From contig NZ_WUEK01000001.1 of NCBI RefSeq assembly GCF_009823805.1, positions 330,688-394,687 on the forward strand: DNA of 64,000 nucleotides. The letters run 5' to 3'. The notes beneath the pieces were generated by a model that had not been told where the DNA came from, searched no databases, and saw only the letters and a list, made by a program, of their open reading frames with translations. The position numbers and the translations under genes are program-made. The DNA is from Nocardioides flavescens. GTDB taxonomy: Bacteria > Actinomycetota > Actinomycetes > Propionibacteriales > Nocardioidaceae. This document shows, one piece after another, positions 50,919-59,735 of the stretch (its first letter is position 1; every line of letters starts with the position of its first letter).

Positions 50919-51866
50919 TCAGACCGGCGGAGCGACGAAGACGCCCTTGTCGGGGTCGTTGAACGAGTCGCGGGCGATGAGCTCCGACATCGGGTCCGCG
51001 GTGCCCCAGACGTCCTGGGTCATCGGGTCGGCGATGTCGTAGACCGACGGGTGCCACTGGTCGGTCTCGATCTTCTCGAGCTCGGTGGTGTACTCCATCG
51101 TGTTGCCGCTGGGGTCGAGGAAGTAGGAGAAGGTGTTGTTGCCGGCGTTGTGCCGGCCCGGCCCCCAGATCTTCTTGATCCCGGCCCGCACGACCCGGCC
51201 GGTGCCGCGCATGTACTCGTCGAGGCCGCGCATCTCGAAGGAGACGTGGTGCACCGAGGTGTGCGGACCGCGGGCGATGGCCAGGCTGTGGTGCCAGTCG
51301 TTGCACCGCATGAAGTGCATCATCTCGCCCATGTGCTCGCCCCAGAGCGTGTCGGAGAGCTTGAAGCCCAGCACGCGCGCGTAGAAGTCGCGGGTGCGGT
51401 TGGGGTCGTCGCTGTTCATCACCGCGTGCGAGATGCGCACCGGGATCGCCTCGCCCTCCTCGACGGCCCGGTGCTGCCGGGTCTCCACGTCCGAGGAGAT
51501 CTCGATGGTGCGCCCGTCGATGTCGAAGAAGCGGAAGCCGTATCCGCCGCCCGCGGTCTGCAGGGCCGCGGGGTCGCTGATCAGCTGCACCCCCTGGCTG
51601 CCCAGTCGGGCGGCCAGCGCGTCGACGGACGCGGGGCTGTCGGCGCCGAAGGCGATGAGGTCGAGCCGCTTGTCGTCGCCGCCGCGCAGGCGGATGACGT
51701 ACTGCTCGGGCGAGCCCTCGGCGGCGAGGTAGGACAGCCGACCGTCCGTGCCGACCTCGGTGAGGCCCCAGGTCTCGGTGTAGAAGCGGCGCTGCACGTC
51801 GTAGTCGGGCACCGCCAGGTCGACGTGGCGCAGGTGGGTGATGCCGTGCTCGTTCAGGTGGCTCAT
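50919..51866 (-). CDS. Extradiol ring-cleavage dioxygenase (VOC type)
   Basis: A 315-residue two-domain VOC protein of the type I extradiol dioxygenase class, which cleaves a catechol-like ring next to the diol with Fe(II). The likely ligands are His in VRISHAVMNSDD (domain 2 start), His in HTSVHHVSFEM and Glu in GNTMEYTTE. N-terminal domain RHVDLAVPDYDVQRRFYTETWGL is the catalytically silent module. ATG 51866 (GGAG upstream) is preferred over ATG 51887. First gene of an operon with SDR, FAH 1 and probably the hydrolase. Confidence 0.9.
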   Translation of the reverse strand: MSHLNEHGITHLRHVDLAVPDYDVQRRFYTETWGLTEVGTDGRLSYLAAEGSPEQYVIRLRGGDDKRLDLIAFGADSPASVDALAARLGSQGVQLISDPAALQTAGGGYGFRFFDIDGRTIEISSDVETRQHRAVEEGEAIPVRISHAVMNSDDPNRTRDFYARVLGFKLSDTLWGEHMGEMMHFMRCNDWHHSLAIARGPHTSVHHVSFEMRGLDEYMRGTGRVVRAGIKKIWGPGRHNAGNNTFSYFLDPSGNTMEYTTELEKIETDQWHPSVYDIADPMTQDVWGTADPMSELIARDSFNDPDKGVFVAPPV

Positions 51867-51939
51867 GGTCTCCGTCTCCGTCTCCATCTCGGTGCCTCGA
51901 CGCTATGACCGGCGTCACCTGCGCGGAACCAGCCGCAGG

Positions 51940-51954
51940 TGATGCCAGGCATCA
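51940..51954. promoter_or_regulatory. Regulon operator, copy 1
   Basis: TGATGCCAGGCATCA, a perfect 15-bp palindrome (odd centre). It lies 74 bp upstream of the extradiol dioxygenase start and overlaps the stop codon of the VOC gene to its right. The same sequence recurs at 55128-55142 and 63666-63680, each upstream of a minus-strand operon of the island and each with a nearby (A/C)CAGC or TGGTTCC-like element. Confidence 0.8.
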
Positions 51955-52395
51955 GGTCCGGGTCCGGTCCAGCAGCTCGATCAGGTTGCCCTCGGGATCG
52001 GCCACGAAGGCGACCCGGACGCCGGGCTCGGGCGAGGGGCGCGGCGACATCCGGTCGCTCGCGCCGGCGCCGAGCAGCGCGGCGTGCACCGCGTCGACGT
52101 CGGGCACGTCGAGCGCGAGGTGGCTGAAGCCGAGCGTGAGCGCGGCGTCGACGGGGCTGCTCGCCTGGATGCCCGCGACGGCGTCCGGGCGGTGGAGCAG
52201 CTCGATCCGGTAGACATCGGCAGGGTCGTCGGCCGAGGCGTCCGCCGAGTCGTCAGCGGAGCGCAACATCACCCCGGTCAGTCCGACCGCCTCGATCGCG
52301 AACTCGAACTCGACGACCAGGTCGAGGGCGGCGGCGTACCAGCGGGTCATGGCCGACAGGTCCGTGACGTTGAGGCCGATGTGGTCGAGCCTCAC
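51952..52395 (-). CDS. VOC-superfamily protein
   Basis: A 147-residue glyoxalase-fold protein from GTG 52395 (VRLDHIGLNVTDLSAMTRWYAAALDLVVEFEF), with a C-terminal half FSHLALDVPDVDAVHAALLGAG and VAFVADPEGNLIELLDR. His in RLDHIGL and SHLALD and Glu in NLIELL are the metal positions of this fold. An Asp/Ser/Ala-rich loop (DDSADASADDPADV) is an insertion from an in-frame repeat. Last gene of the ABM-FAH-ALDH operon; its stop is inside the downstream operon's operator. Confidence 0.85.
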   Translation of the reverse strand: MRLDHIGLNVTDLSAMTRWYAAALDLVVEFEFAIEAVGLTGVMLRSADDSADASADDPADVYRIELLHRPDAVAGIQASSPVDAALTLGFSHLALDVPDVDAVHAALLGAGASDRMSPRPSPEPGVRVAFVADPEGNLIELLDRTRT

Positions 52396-53768
52396 GCGAC
52401 GACCACCGTGCGCACGTTGGTGAACTCGCGCACGCCCTCGGCCGACAGCTCGCGGCCGTAGCCGCTGCGTCCGGTCCCGCCGAACGGCAGCCGCGGATCG
52501 GAGGCGACCATCGCGTTGACGAAGAGCGCCCCCGAGCGGATCCGGCGACCCACCGCGAGCGCGTGCTCGGTGGCACCCCAGACCGAGGCGCCCAGCCCGA
52601 AGGTCGTGTCGTTGGCGAGCTCGACCGCGTGGTCGTCGTCGCGGGCGCGCACGACGGCCGCGACGGGGCCGAAGGTCTCCTCGACGAACGCCGTCATGCC
52701 GGGCTCGACCCCGTCGAGCACGGTGGGCTCGATCCACGCGCCGGCGGCCTCGATCGCCCGCCCGCCGGTCACGAGGCGCGCCCCCTGGGCGACGCTGCGC
52801 TCGACCTGGGCCACCAGCGCGTCGCGCAGGTCGACGCGGGCCATCGGACCGATCGTCGTGGCGGGGTCGGTCGGATCGCCGACCTGCAGCGCGGCCACCC
52901 CGGCGACGAACCGCTCGAGGAACTCCTCGGCGACATCGGTGTGCACGATGAAGCGCTTCGCGCACACGCAGCTCTGCCCGGCGTTGACGAAGCGGGCCTT
53001 CACGGCGGTCGCGGCGGCCTGGGCGACGTCCGCGTCGGCGAGGACGACGAACGGGTCGGAGCCGCCCAGCTCGAGCACCGACTTCTTGATCGCGGCGCCG
53101 GCCGCGGCCGCCACCGCGGCTCCGGCCCGCTCGCTGCCGGTCAGGGTCACGGCGGCGACCCGGTCGTCGGCGAGGATGCGGCGCGACACCTCCGCGACGT
53201 CGTCGGCGGCCACCACGATCGAGCGGAGCAGGCCGGGAGGCGCCCCGGCGTCCGCGACGAGCTGCTCGAGGGCCAGCGCCGAGCCGGTGACGTCGGGACT
53301 GTGCTTGAGCAGCGCGGCGTCGCCCGCCGCGAGGGCCGCGCAGGCGAACCGCAGCACCTGCCAGAACGGGTAGTTCCAGGGCATCACGGCGAAGACCACA
53401 CCGAGCGGCTCGTAGCTCAGCCACGAGCGGCTGGCGGCCGAGTCCACCGGGTGGTCCGCGAGCCACGCGGGAGCCAGCTCGGCGACGACCTCGCAGTTGA
53501 GCGCGCACTTGTCGACCTCGGCGAGCGCCTCGGCGACCGGTTTGCCCATCTCCGCGGTGATCAGTGCCGCATAGCGCTCGCGGCGCTCGCGGAGCAGCCC
53601 GCCGATGCGGCCCACGAGCGCGAGCCGATCGGGCAGGGACGTGTCGCGCCAGGTGAGCGAGGCGGCGTACGTCGCGGCGAGGGCGGCCTCGACGCCGGCG
53701 GCGTCGTGGGCCGGGTAGTGCGCGAGCACCTCGCCGGTGGCCGGGTTGCGGGTGACGACATGGCTCAC
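52392..53768 (-). CDS. Aldehyde dehydrogenase (succinate-semialdehyde type)
   Basis: A 458-residue NAD(P)-dependent aldehyde dehydrogenase. NPATGEVLAHYPAH at the N-terminus, MPWNYPFWQVLRFA (cofactor pocket), TLTGSERAGAAVAAAAG, catalytic Glu in SVLELGGSDPFVV and nucleophilic Cys in VNAGQSCVCAKRF (about residue 262). Sequence and length fit succinate/glutarate-semialdehyde-type enzymes. GTG 53768 in GTGA overlap with FAH 2. Confidence 0.93.
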   Translation of the reverse strand: MSHVVTRNPATGEVLAHYPAHDAAGVEAALAATYAASLTWRDTSLPDRLALVGRIGGLLRERRERYAALITAEMGKPVAEALAEVDKCALNCEVVAELAPAWLADHPVDSAASRSWLSYEPLGVVFAVMPWNYPFWQVLRFACAALAAGDAALLKHSPDVTGSALALEQLVADAGAPPGLLRSIVVAADDVAEVSRRILADDRVAAVTLTGSERAGAAVAAAAGAAIKKSVLELGGSDPFVVLADADVAQAAATAVKARFVNAGQSCVCAKRFIVHTDVAEEFLERFVAGVAALQVGDPTDPATTIGPMARVDLRDALVAQVERSVAQGARLVTGGRAIEAAGAWIEPTVLDGVEPGMTAFVEETFGPVAAVVRARDDDHAVELANDTTFGLGASVWGATEHALAVGRRIRSGALFVNAMVASDPRLPFGGTGRSGYGRELSAEGVREFTNVRTVVVA

Positions 53769-54748
53769 GCGGGCACCTCCAGGCGGGTCGAGCGGGCCGG
53801 GGCGACCGGGGCCACCGTGGCGCCGGTCGGCACCACCTCGTTGCGGATCGTGCCGAGCCGCTCGATGGTCATCTCGACGACGTCGCCCACCTGGAGCGGT
53901 CGCGGGCTCAGCGTGCCGCTGCGTCCCCACGCCTCGGCCAGCGACCCGCCCGAGCAGGTCCCCGAGGCGAGCACCTCCCCCGCCTTGACCCACGAGGCGC
54001 GCGAGGCGTGGGAGACGAGCTGCTCGAAGGACCAGCCCATGTGACCGGAGCGGTCCTGCCCGACCTCGACGCCGTTGACGCGCACGCTCATCGCGAGGTC
54101 GAGCACGCCGTCGGCGTCGCGGCAGCCGTCCAGCTCGTCGGCGGTCACGACCCACGGCCCGATGGTGGTCGCGAAGTCCTTGCCCTTGGAGGGCCCCAGC
54201 TTGAGCCGCATCTCCCGGCCCTGCACGTCGCGGGCCGACCAGTCGTTCATCACCACGTAGCCGCCGATCGCCGCGCGCGCCTCGGTCGGCGTCACGTTGC
54301 GCACGTCGCGGCAGACCACCGCGGCGAGCTCGAGCTCGAAGTCGAAGCGCTCGGTGTCCGGCGCCATCTCGACGGGGTCGAAGGGGCCGGTGACGGCGTG
54401 CGGGGCCATGAAGAGGAAGACGGGCGCGTCGTACCACTCCGGGGGCGGGCCGGGGTTGCCGTGACCGCGCTCCATCCCGTCGACGTGGGCCTCGAAGGTC
54501 AGGAAGTCGCGCATCGCCACGGGGTAGACCGGCGGCAGGAGCACGACCTCGGCCGGCGGCAGACCGTCCTCGCGGGCGGCGGCGTCGGCCAGCGCCTCGC
54601 GCTCGCCCGGCTCCGCGGCGAGCAGCTCGAGCAGGTCGACGCCGTCGGGGAAGGGGTGGACGAACCACGCCGCGCCGTCACCGAGCACGAGACCGGTGCG
54701 CCGGGTCCCCGCGGCCTCGTGCGGACGTCGGAAGGCGGCGAGTCTCAC
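53765..54748 (-). CDS. Fumarylacetoacetate hydrolase-family protein 2
   Basis: A 327-residue FAH-fold enzyme with the N-terminal extension MRLAAFRRPHEAAGTRRTGL. FAH core: RDFLTFEAHVDGMERGHGN, FLFMAPHAVTGPFDPVEMA, FDFELELAAVVCRDV, GGYVVMNDWSARDVQGREMRLKLGPSKGKDFATTIGPW and LASGTCSGGSLAEAWG. Paralogue of the FAH at 49257. GTG 54748 is 3 bp after the ABM stop. Probably hydrolyses or decarboxylates the ring-cleavage product. Confidence 0.92.
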   Translation of the reverse strand: MRLAAFRRPHEAAGTRRTGLVLGDGAAWFVHPFPDGVDLLELLAAEPGEREALADAAAREDGLPPAEVVLLPPVYPVAMRDFLTFEAHVDGMERGHGNPGPPPEWYDAPVFLFMAPHAVTGPFDPVEMAPDTERFDFELELAAVVCRDVRNVTPTEARAAIGGYVVMNDWSARDVQGREMRLKLGPSKGKDFATTIGPWVVTADELDGCRDADGVLDLAMSVRVNGVEVGQDRSGHMGWSFEQLVSHASRASWVKAGEVLASGTCSGGSLAEAWGRSGTLSPRPLQVGDVVEMTIERLGTIRNEVVPTGATVAPVAPARSTRLEVPA

Positions 54749-54751
54749 GGC

Positions 54752-55042
54752 TCAGCCGAGCGTCTCGTAGAACGCCCGGGCCCGGTCGGTGAGGACGGGG
54801 ATCGCCTGCTCGAGGGCGTACTGGCGGAAGTGCTCGGACGCGCCGTGCGCGGCGTAGGCCGCCTCGTCGTCGTAGACCTCGAAGAGCCGGAAGACGCCGG
54901 GCTCGGCCGGGTCCTGGTAGGCCTGGTAGAAGCGGTTGCCCGGCTCCTCGCGGGACGCGGGGGTGAGCTTCTCGATCGCGTCGCGGACGACGTCCTCCTG
55001 ACCCGGCTGGGCGGTCCAGGTGGCGCTGACGACGTAGGCCAT
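54752..55042 (-). CDS. Antibiotic biosynthesis monooxygenase-fold protein
   Basis: A 96-residue ABM ferredoxin-like fold protein: YVVSATWTAQPGQEDVVRDAIEKLTPASREEPGNRFYQAYQDPAEPGVFRLFEVYDDEAAYAAHGASEHFRQY. Related small proteins act as quinol monooxygenases or detoxify quinones arising in aromatic catabolism. ATG 55042 after GAACGAGGAGC. First gene of the ABM-FAH2-ALDH-VOC operon, divergent from the flavin monooxygenase. Confidence 0.9.
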   Translation of the reverse strand: MAYVVSATWTAQPGQEDVVRDAIEKLTPASREEPGNRFYQAYQDPAEPGVFRLFEVYDDEAAYAAHGASEHFRQYALEQAIPVLTDRARAFYETLG

Positions 55043-55127
55043 GGCGTGGCTCCTCGTTCTCGTTCTCGATGGGGGTGCGGCGGCCTCACGCTAGGTCGGC
55101 GTCCGCGGCCCGGGAACCAGCGCGAGC

Positions 55128-55142
55128 CGATGCCTGGCATCA
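55128..55142. promoter_or_regulatory. Regulon operator, copy 2
   Basis: CGATGCCTGGCATCA in the 215-bp divergent region, 86 bp from the ABM start (minus) and 115 bp from the flavin monooxygenase start (plus). One mismatch from the perfect palindrome of copy 1. Preceded by GGGAACCAGC as in copy 1. Confidence 0.75.
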
Positions 55143-55257
55143 CGCGCCTGGGGGTTCCCGGCCGGGGTCGACGGCGGTTTGCTGTGACCGACTGCACAGC
55201 CAGACCTGCAGCCAGACCCGGGCCAGACCCGCAGCACGGAGCACCGAGGAGCGACCC

Positions 55258-56418
55258 ATGACCACGTCCCAGACCGCACCGGAGCCGACTCGAACCGGGG
55301 TCTCCCGGGTGCTCGTCGTCGGCGGCGGCATCACCGGAGGGGTGCTCGGCCTCGCCCTGGCCCAGCGCGGCGTCGAGGTCGTCCTCGTCGACCTGCGCAG
55401 CGAGCTCGGCGGGGTGGGTCACGGGATCACGCTGCAGGGCAACGCGCTCAAGGCGTTCCGCTCCGTCGGCATCTACGACCGGCTCGCCGAGCGCGGCTAC
55501 GCCTTCGACCACGTGCGGCTGCGCACGGCGGACGGGCACCTCATCGCCGAGATCCCCACGCCGCCCATGGGTGGCCCGGACCTGCCCGGCACCATGGGTG
55601 CGGTCCGCGGCGACCTGGCCGACCTGCTCGCCGAGGAGGTCGTCGCCGCCGGGGTCGACGTGCGCCTGCGGACCACGGTCACCGAGATCGACGACCGGGG
55701 CGACCACGTCGTCGCCACCCTGTCGGACGGGACCACGGAGACGGTCGACCTGCTGGTCGGGGCCGACGGCATCCGCTCCTCGGTGCGCGCGATGATCGGC
55801 ATCGACGTGCAACCCCGACCGGTCGGCATGGGCATCTGGCGCACCGTGGCCAAGCGCCCGCCGGAGGCGGACTGCTCAGAGCTCTACTACGGCGGCCCGA
55901 AGTACAAGGCCGGCTACACCCCGATCTCCGAGGACCTCTGCTACGCCTTCCTCATCGAGGAGAACCTCGAGCGCTCCGCCGTCGGTGAGGGCCCCCGCGG
56001 CGCCGAGCTGAAGCAGCGCGGCGCCGGCTACGGCGGCGCGTGGGGCGAGATGCGCGACAGCCTCGCCGACGACGCGCTGGTCAACTACCAGTGGATCGAG
56101 TCCGTGCAGGTCGACGAGGCGTGGTTCCGCGGGCGCACGATCGTGATCGGCGACGCCGCCCACGCCTGCCCGCCGCTGATCGCCCAGGGCGCCGCCATGT
56201 GCGCCGAGGACGCCGTCGTGCTCGCCGAGATGCTGACCGCCGGCGAGCCCGTCGAGGCCGTCCTGCCGGCGTACGTCGACCGGCGGCGTCCGCGCGTGGA
56301 GCTCGTGCTGGGCAACAGCCTCCAGCTCGCCGAGTGGGAGATGCACCCCGACACCCCCGGCGCCGACCCCGGCCGGATCATGGCCGAGACCCTGCACGCC
56401 CTGGTCGAGCCCGCCTGA
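55258..56418 (+). CDS. FAD-dependent aromatic monooxygenase (PHBH fold)
   Basis: A 386-residue flavin monooxygenase of the p-hydroxybenzoate-hydroxylase fold. VLVVGGGITGGVLGLALAQRGVEVVLVD is the Rossmann motif, LVGADGIRSSVRAMIG the DG motif, and IVIGDAAHACPPLIAQGAAMCAEDAVVLAEML the GD motif. It probably hydroxylates the ring before extradiol cleavage. ATG 55258 after GAGGAGCGACCC. Coupled by TGATG to the oxidase gene downstream. Confidence 0.92.
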   Translation: MTTSQTAPEPTRTGVSRVLVVGGGITGGVLGLALAQRGVEVVLVDLRSELGGVGHGITLQGNALKAFRSVGIYDRLAERGYAFDHVRLRTADGHLIAEIPTPPMGGPDLPGTMGAVRGDLADLLAEEVVAAGVDVRLRTTVTEIDDRGDHVVATLSDGTTETVDLLVGADGIRSSVRAMIGIDVQPRPVGMGIWRTVAKRPPEADCSELYYGGPKYKAGYTPISEDLCYAFLIEENLERSAVGEGPRGAELKQRGAGYGGAWGEMRDSLADDALVNYQWIESVQVDEAWFRGRTIVIGDAAHACPPLIAQGAAMCAEDAVVLAEMLTAGEPVEAVLPAYVDRRRPRVELVLGNSLQLAEWEMHPDTPGADPGRIMAETLHALVEPA

Positions 56419-57767
56419 TGGACCTGGTCGAGCGCGGCAGCGAGGGGTTCGAGGACGCCCGCGTCGACCGCGTCTTCAACCGCCGGCTCACCGACCGGCA
56501 GCCGGCGGCCGTCGTACGGCCCACCTCGGAGGCCGAGGTGGTCGACGCCGTGCGGCTCGCCCGGGCCCGAGGCTGGCAGGTCGCGGTCCGCTCGGGCGGG
56601 CACTCGTGGGCCCAGTGGTCCGTGCGCGACGACGCCCTGGTCATCGATCTCGGCGGGCTCCATGAGCTCGCCTACGACGAGACGACGGGGATCGTGCGCG
56701 CCTCCCCCGCCACCCAGGGCGGCGCCGAGCTGGCGCCGTTCCTCGCCGAGCGCGGTCGGTTCTTCCCCGGCGGCCACTGCCCCACCGTGGGCATCGGCGG
56801 CTTCCTGCTCCAGGGCGGGCAGGGCTGGAACGCCCGCGGCTGGGGGTGGGCGGCCGAGCACGTCGAGGCGGTCGACGTCGTCACTGCCGAGGGCGAGCTG
56901 GTGCACGCCGACGCCGAGCACCACAGCGACCTGTTCTGGGCCGCGCGCGGGGCGGGCCCGGGCTTCCCGGGCGTCGTGACCCGCTTCCACCTGCGCACGA
57001 TGCCCGCGCCGCGCCACCTGGCCCAGACCGTGCAGTGCTTCGGGCTGCGGGACTTCGACGAGGTGATGACCTGGCTGCACGACACCCACCAGGACGTCGC
57101 CGACACCGTCGAGATCGTCGCGCTGACCAAGACCGACGCGGCGATCTCCCCGGAGCCGGTGCTGCTGGTCACCGCCCTCGCGCTGGTCGACACCCCGGCC
57201 GAGGCCGACGACGCCCTGGCGCCGTTCCGGTCCAACCCGGCCCTCGACCGGGCGGTGTTCGTGATCGACGCGGAGCCGACCACCGCCGAGGAGCAGCGGT
57301 CGCGCCAGCTGCACGACAACCCCGAGGGCCACCGCTGGGTCGTCGACAACGCCTGGCTCTCCGGCTCCGCCGCCGACGTCGTGGCGGCCATACGACCGGC
57401 GTTCACGACGCTCCCCGGGCCGCAGGCGTTCACGATCTGGTTCTCGATGGCGCCGCTGCGCGCGCTGCCGGACATGGCCTTCTCGCTGCAGTCGGAGATC
57501 TACCTCGCCGCCTACGTCTGCTGGCCCGAGGCGGGCGGCGACGGCCACCACCGCCGCTGGCTCGACGACGTGATGGCGTCGCTGGAGCCGGTGACCCTCG
57601 GGCAGTACCTCGGCGACAGCGACCTGGCGCACCGCCAGGTCCGCTTCATGTCCGACGAGGCGTGGGCCCGCTTGCAGCGGGTCCGCGCCGCGCGGGACCC
57701 CGACGGCCTGTTCGTCGGCTACCTCGCCGGCCCCGACGGCGCCACGAACCGCAACCACTGGGACTGA
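56418..57767 (+). CDS. BBE-type FAD oxidase, predicted bicovalent flavin
   Basis: A 449-residue FAD-linked oxidase of the PCMH/berberine-bridge type. The flavinylation residues are His62 in VRSGGHSWAQ and Cys121 in GGHCPTVGIGGFLLQGGQGW; the presence of both predicts 8-alpha-histidyl and 6-S-cysteinyl attachment. The C-terminal BBE motif GYLAGPDGATNRNHW provides the Asn/Tyr region. It oxidises an alcohol, amine or sugar with O2. The same fold includes 6-hydroxy-D-nicotine oxidase. Start ATG 56418 overlaps the monooxygenase stop. Confidence 0.9.
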   Translation: MDLVERGSEGFEDARVDRVFNRRLTDRQPAAVVRPTSEAEVVDAVRLARARGWQVAVRSGGHSWAQWSVRDDALVIDLGGLHELAYDETTGIVRASPATQGGAELAPFLAERGRFFPGGHCPTVGIGGFLLQGGQGWNARGWGWAAEHVEAVDVVTAEGELVHADAEHHSDLFWAARGAGPGFPGVVTRFHLRTMPAPRHLAQTVQCFGLRDFDEVMTWLHDTHQDVADTVEIVALTKTDAAISPEPVLLVTALALVDTPAEADDALAPFRSNPALDRAVFVIDAEPTTAEEQRSRQLHDNPEGHRWVVDNAWLSGSAADVVAAIRPAFTTLPGPQAFTIWFSMAPLRALPDMAFSLQSEIYLAAYVCWPEAGGDGHHRRWLDDVMASLEPVTLGQYLGDSDLAHRQVRFMSDEAWARLQRVRAARDPDGLFVGYLAGPDGATNRNHWD

Positions 57768-57783
57768 CCGGAGCGGTCACAGC

Positions 57784-57806
57784 GCGCGTGGACCGAGTCC
57801 ACGCGC
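57784..57806. terminator. Bidirectional hairpin between convergent operons
   Basis: A perfect 10-bp stem GCGCGTGGAC/GTCCACGCGC with a 3-nt loop CGA. It lies 16 bp after the oxidase gene and directly before the stop of the convergent DHDPS-like gene. No T-tract follows on either side. Confidence 0.75.
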
Positions 57807-57807
57807 C

Positions 57808-58754
57808 CTACCCCGGGTAACGGCCGACGAGGAAGTCGCGCAGCGGGTCCGTGCTCGGCTCCAGACCGGCGTCGACGAGCCCCTTGCGGAGCGCGTGCAT
57901 CTGCGCGTCGTGGATCCGCTGGGTGGGCTGGCGCAGCGGACCGCCGTTGTAGCCCTGGAGCCAGCCCTGGAACTTCCAGGCCTGACGGTTGATGAACGCT
58001 CCCCCGTGGAGCTGCGCGGCGAGCCCCTGCGTGACCTTGCGGGCCGGGTGCAGCTGCCAGTACGTCTGCGTCACCTCGTCGAAGCGTCCCTCCCGCAGCA
58101 GCCGCATGACCCGCGGGATCACCGGACCGATCGGGCACGAGATGACGGCCTCCTCACCGAAGTGGCGGTGGCACTCGACGATGCTCATGATGCTGGGGAA
58201 GCCGCCCTCGGCCCTGATCACCGCGATGTTCGGGCAGTCGTCGAGGAGGCGTCGGATCAGGCGCACCGGGAGGTCGGAGGGGTGGATGCGCGAGCCGAAG
58301 CCCCACAGGAACATCGGGAACAGGATGACCGCCAGGTCGGTCGCGTCGCACACCGCGCGGGTGTCGTCGTAGACCTCCTGCTGGGTCTCGGGGTAGAAGA
58401 TGGCGGGCAGGACAGCAGCACCAGCTCGGCACCGGCGTCCTCGGCGCCGCGGACCGCCCCGAGGTTCTGCTCGAGGTCGCTCCAGCTCGCGTGGTGGACG
58501 ATGACGAGGTCGTCGCCCGCCTCGTCGCGTGCGATGCGCATGAACTCGAGGTACTCCTCCAGGTCGATGGCGACCTCCGAGACCGTGAGCGTCCCGAGGA
58601 AGCCGTGCTCACGGGCCAGGCGGACGTCGTGGCGGATGGCGCGCTCGTTGAGCGTGCGCAGGTCGTTCGAGAACGACGGGATGGTGCAGTCGACGGCGCC
58701 GACGAGGCGCTCGCGCGCCCACTCTCGGGCCTCGCCACGGGTGTAGGCGGGCAC
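57808..58754 (-). pseudogene. DHDPS/aldolase-family protein, frameshifted
   Basis: Two frames together encode a class I aldolase of the dihydrodipicolinate synthase family. The first part (GTG 58754) runs VPAYTRGEAREWARERLVGAVDCTIPSF to AELVLLSCP near 58412. The second, in another frame, continues IFYPETQQEVYDDTRAVCDATDLAVILFPMFLWG to the stop at 57808-57810. One base is missing near 58400-58412, where TGCCCGCC-ATC should carry one more C or G. The join falls exactly at the expected PP-x-Y loop, so the deletion is recent or a sequencing error. The catalytic Lys should lie in the second part. As sequenced the product would be truncated at about 140 correct residues. Confidence 0.8.
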
Positions 58755-58799
58755 GTCTGCTCTTCCTCTCGCGACGGTGGGACCGGGTGCGGTGCGCTC

Positions 58800-59729
58800 G
58801 CGTGGCCACGGGCCGCAGGCCGAGGTCGAGCTCGACCCCCAAGCAGGTCGTCGTGTACGAGTCCGTCGGCTCGGCCGTGCAGGTGCGCCCGGCGTGGCGG
58901 CCGGCGACCACGTCGGCCAGCGCCACGGTCCGCGCGCACGTCGACACCGGCGGCGCGGGCGACGAGCAGGTCGCCGGTCTCCTCCAGCACCTCCTCGACG
59001 ACGTCGGCGACCAGCAGGCCGGCCCGCTCGAGCACCGTCACGTCGACCTCGCGCTGCTCGGGGAGGGTGGAGCCGACCGACACGACGGTGGCCCCGGGAG
59101 CGAGCCACGCCCCGAGCAGGGTCGGGCTCTCGTCGCGCGAGCGTGCTGCGCAGATGACGACGCTCGCCGCGGCGACGGCCGACTCGGCCGACTCCGCCGG
59201 CTCGACCTCCGCGACGTCGGCGAGCGCGTCGGCGTACGCCGCGCGGCTGGTGGCCCGGGGGCTGAAGACCCGCACCCGTCGCAGCGAGCGCACCACGGCG
59301 AGCGCGCGCAGGTGGTGGCGCGCCTCGAACCCCGAGCCGATCACCGCGACGTCGAGCGGTCCCCGGGCGGCGAGCCCGCCGACCGCCAGCGCCGAGGTGG
59401 CCGCCGTCCGGTAGCCGGTGACGGAGTGTCCGTCGAGGAGGGCGACCAGCGCTGCGCTGGTCGAACAGCGGCACCAGGTAGGACACGCGACCGTGGGACG
59501 ATGACGCGGCGATCACCTCGAGCCCCATCAGGGGCGAGGCGCCGGGCACGCCGCTCAGGGTGCGCAGCCAGCCGTGGTCGCCCCGGGCCATCCGGCGGGC
59601 CGGGAAGCGCACGTCCTCGACCTCGGCGGCGTAGGCGGCCCGCAGGGCCGCGACGGCCGGCGCCAAGTCGAAGACCTCGCGGACCGCCCGGTCGTCGAGC
59701 ACCAGCGTCGACGGCGTCTGCTCGTCCAC
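58800..59729 (-). pseudogene. Ornithine cyclodeaminase/mu-crystallin-like gene with frameshifts and a micro-inversion
   Basis: Start GTG 59729 (VDEQTPSTLVLDDRAVREVF), then the frame is lost near 59448-59462, where one base is extra or two are missing. It continues in another frame as DVAVIGSGFEARHHLRALAVV (Rossmann motif), VVICAARSRDESPTLLGAWLAPGATVVSVGS and LVADVVEEVLEETGDLLV. It shifts again near 58935-58945 (two bases missing in a CGCGCG run), reading TVALADVVAGRHAGRT. The family then expects VxxYxSVGSAVQ; instead this peptide is on the opposite strand at 58841-58882. No stop codon in any minus frame separates it from the DHDPS-like gene. It is preceded by the ABC permease with 6 bp spacing. 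Intact relatives are NAD(H)-dependent deaminases or reductases of amino acid-like substrates. Confidence 0.75.
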
Positions 59730-59735
59730 CCGGAC

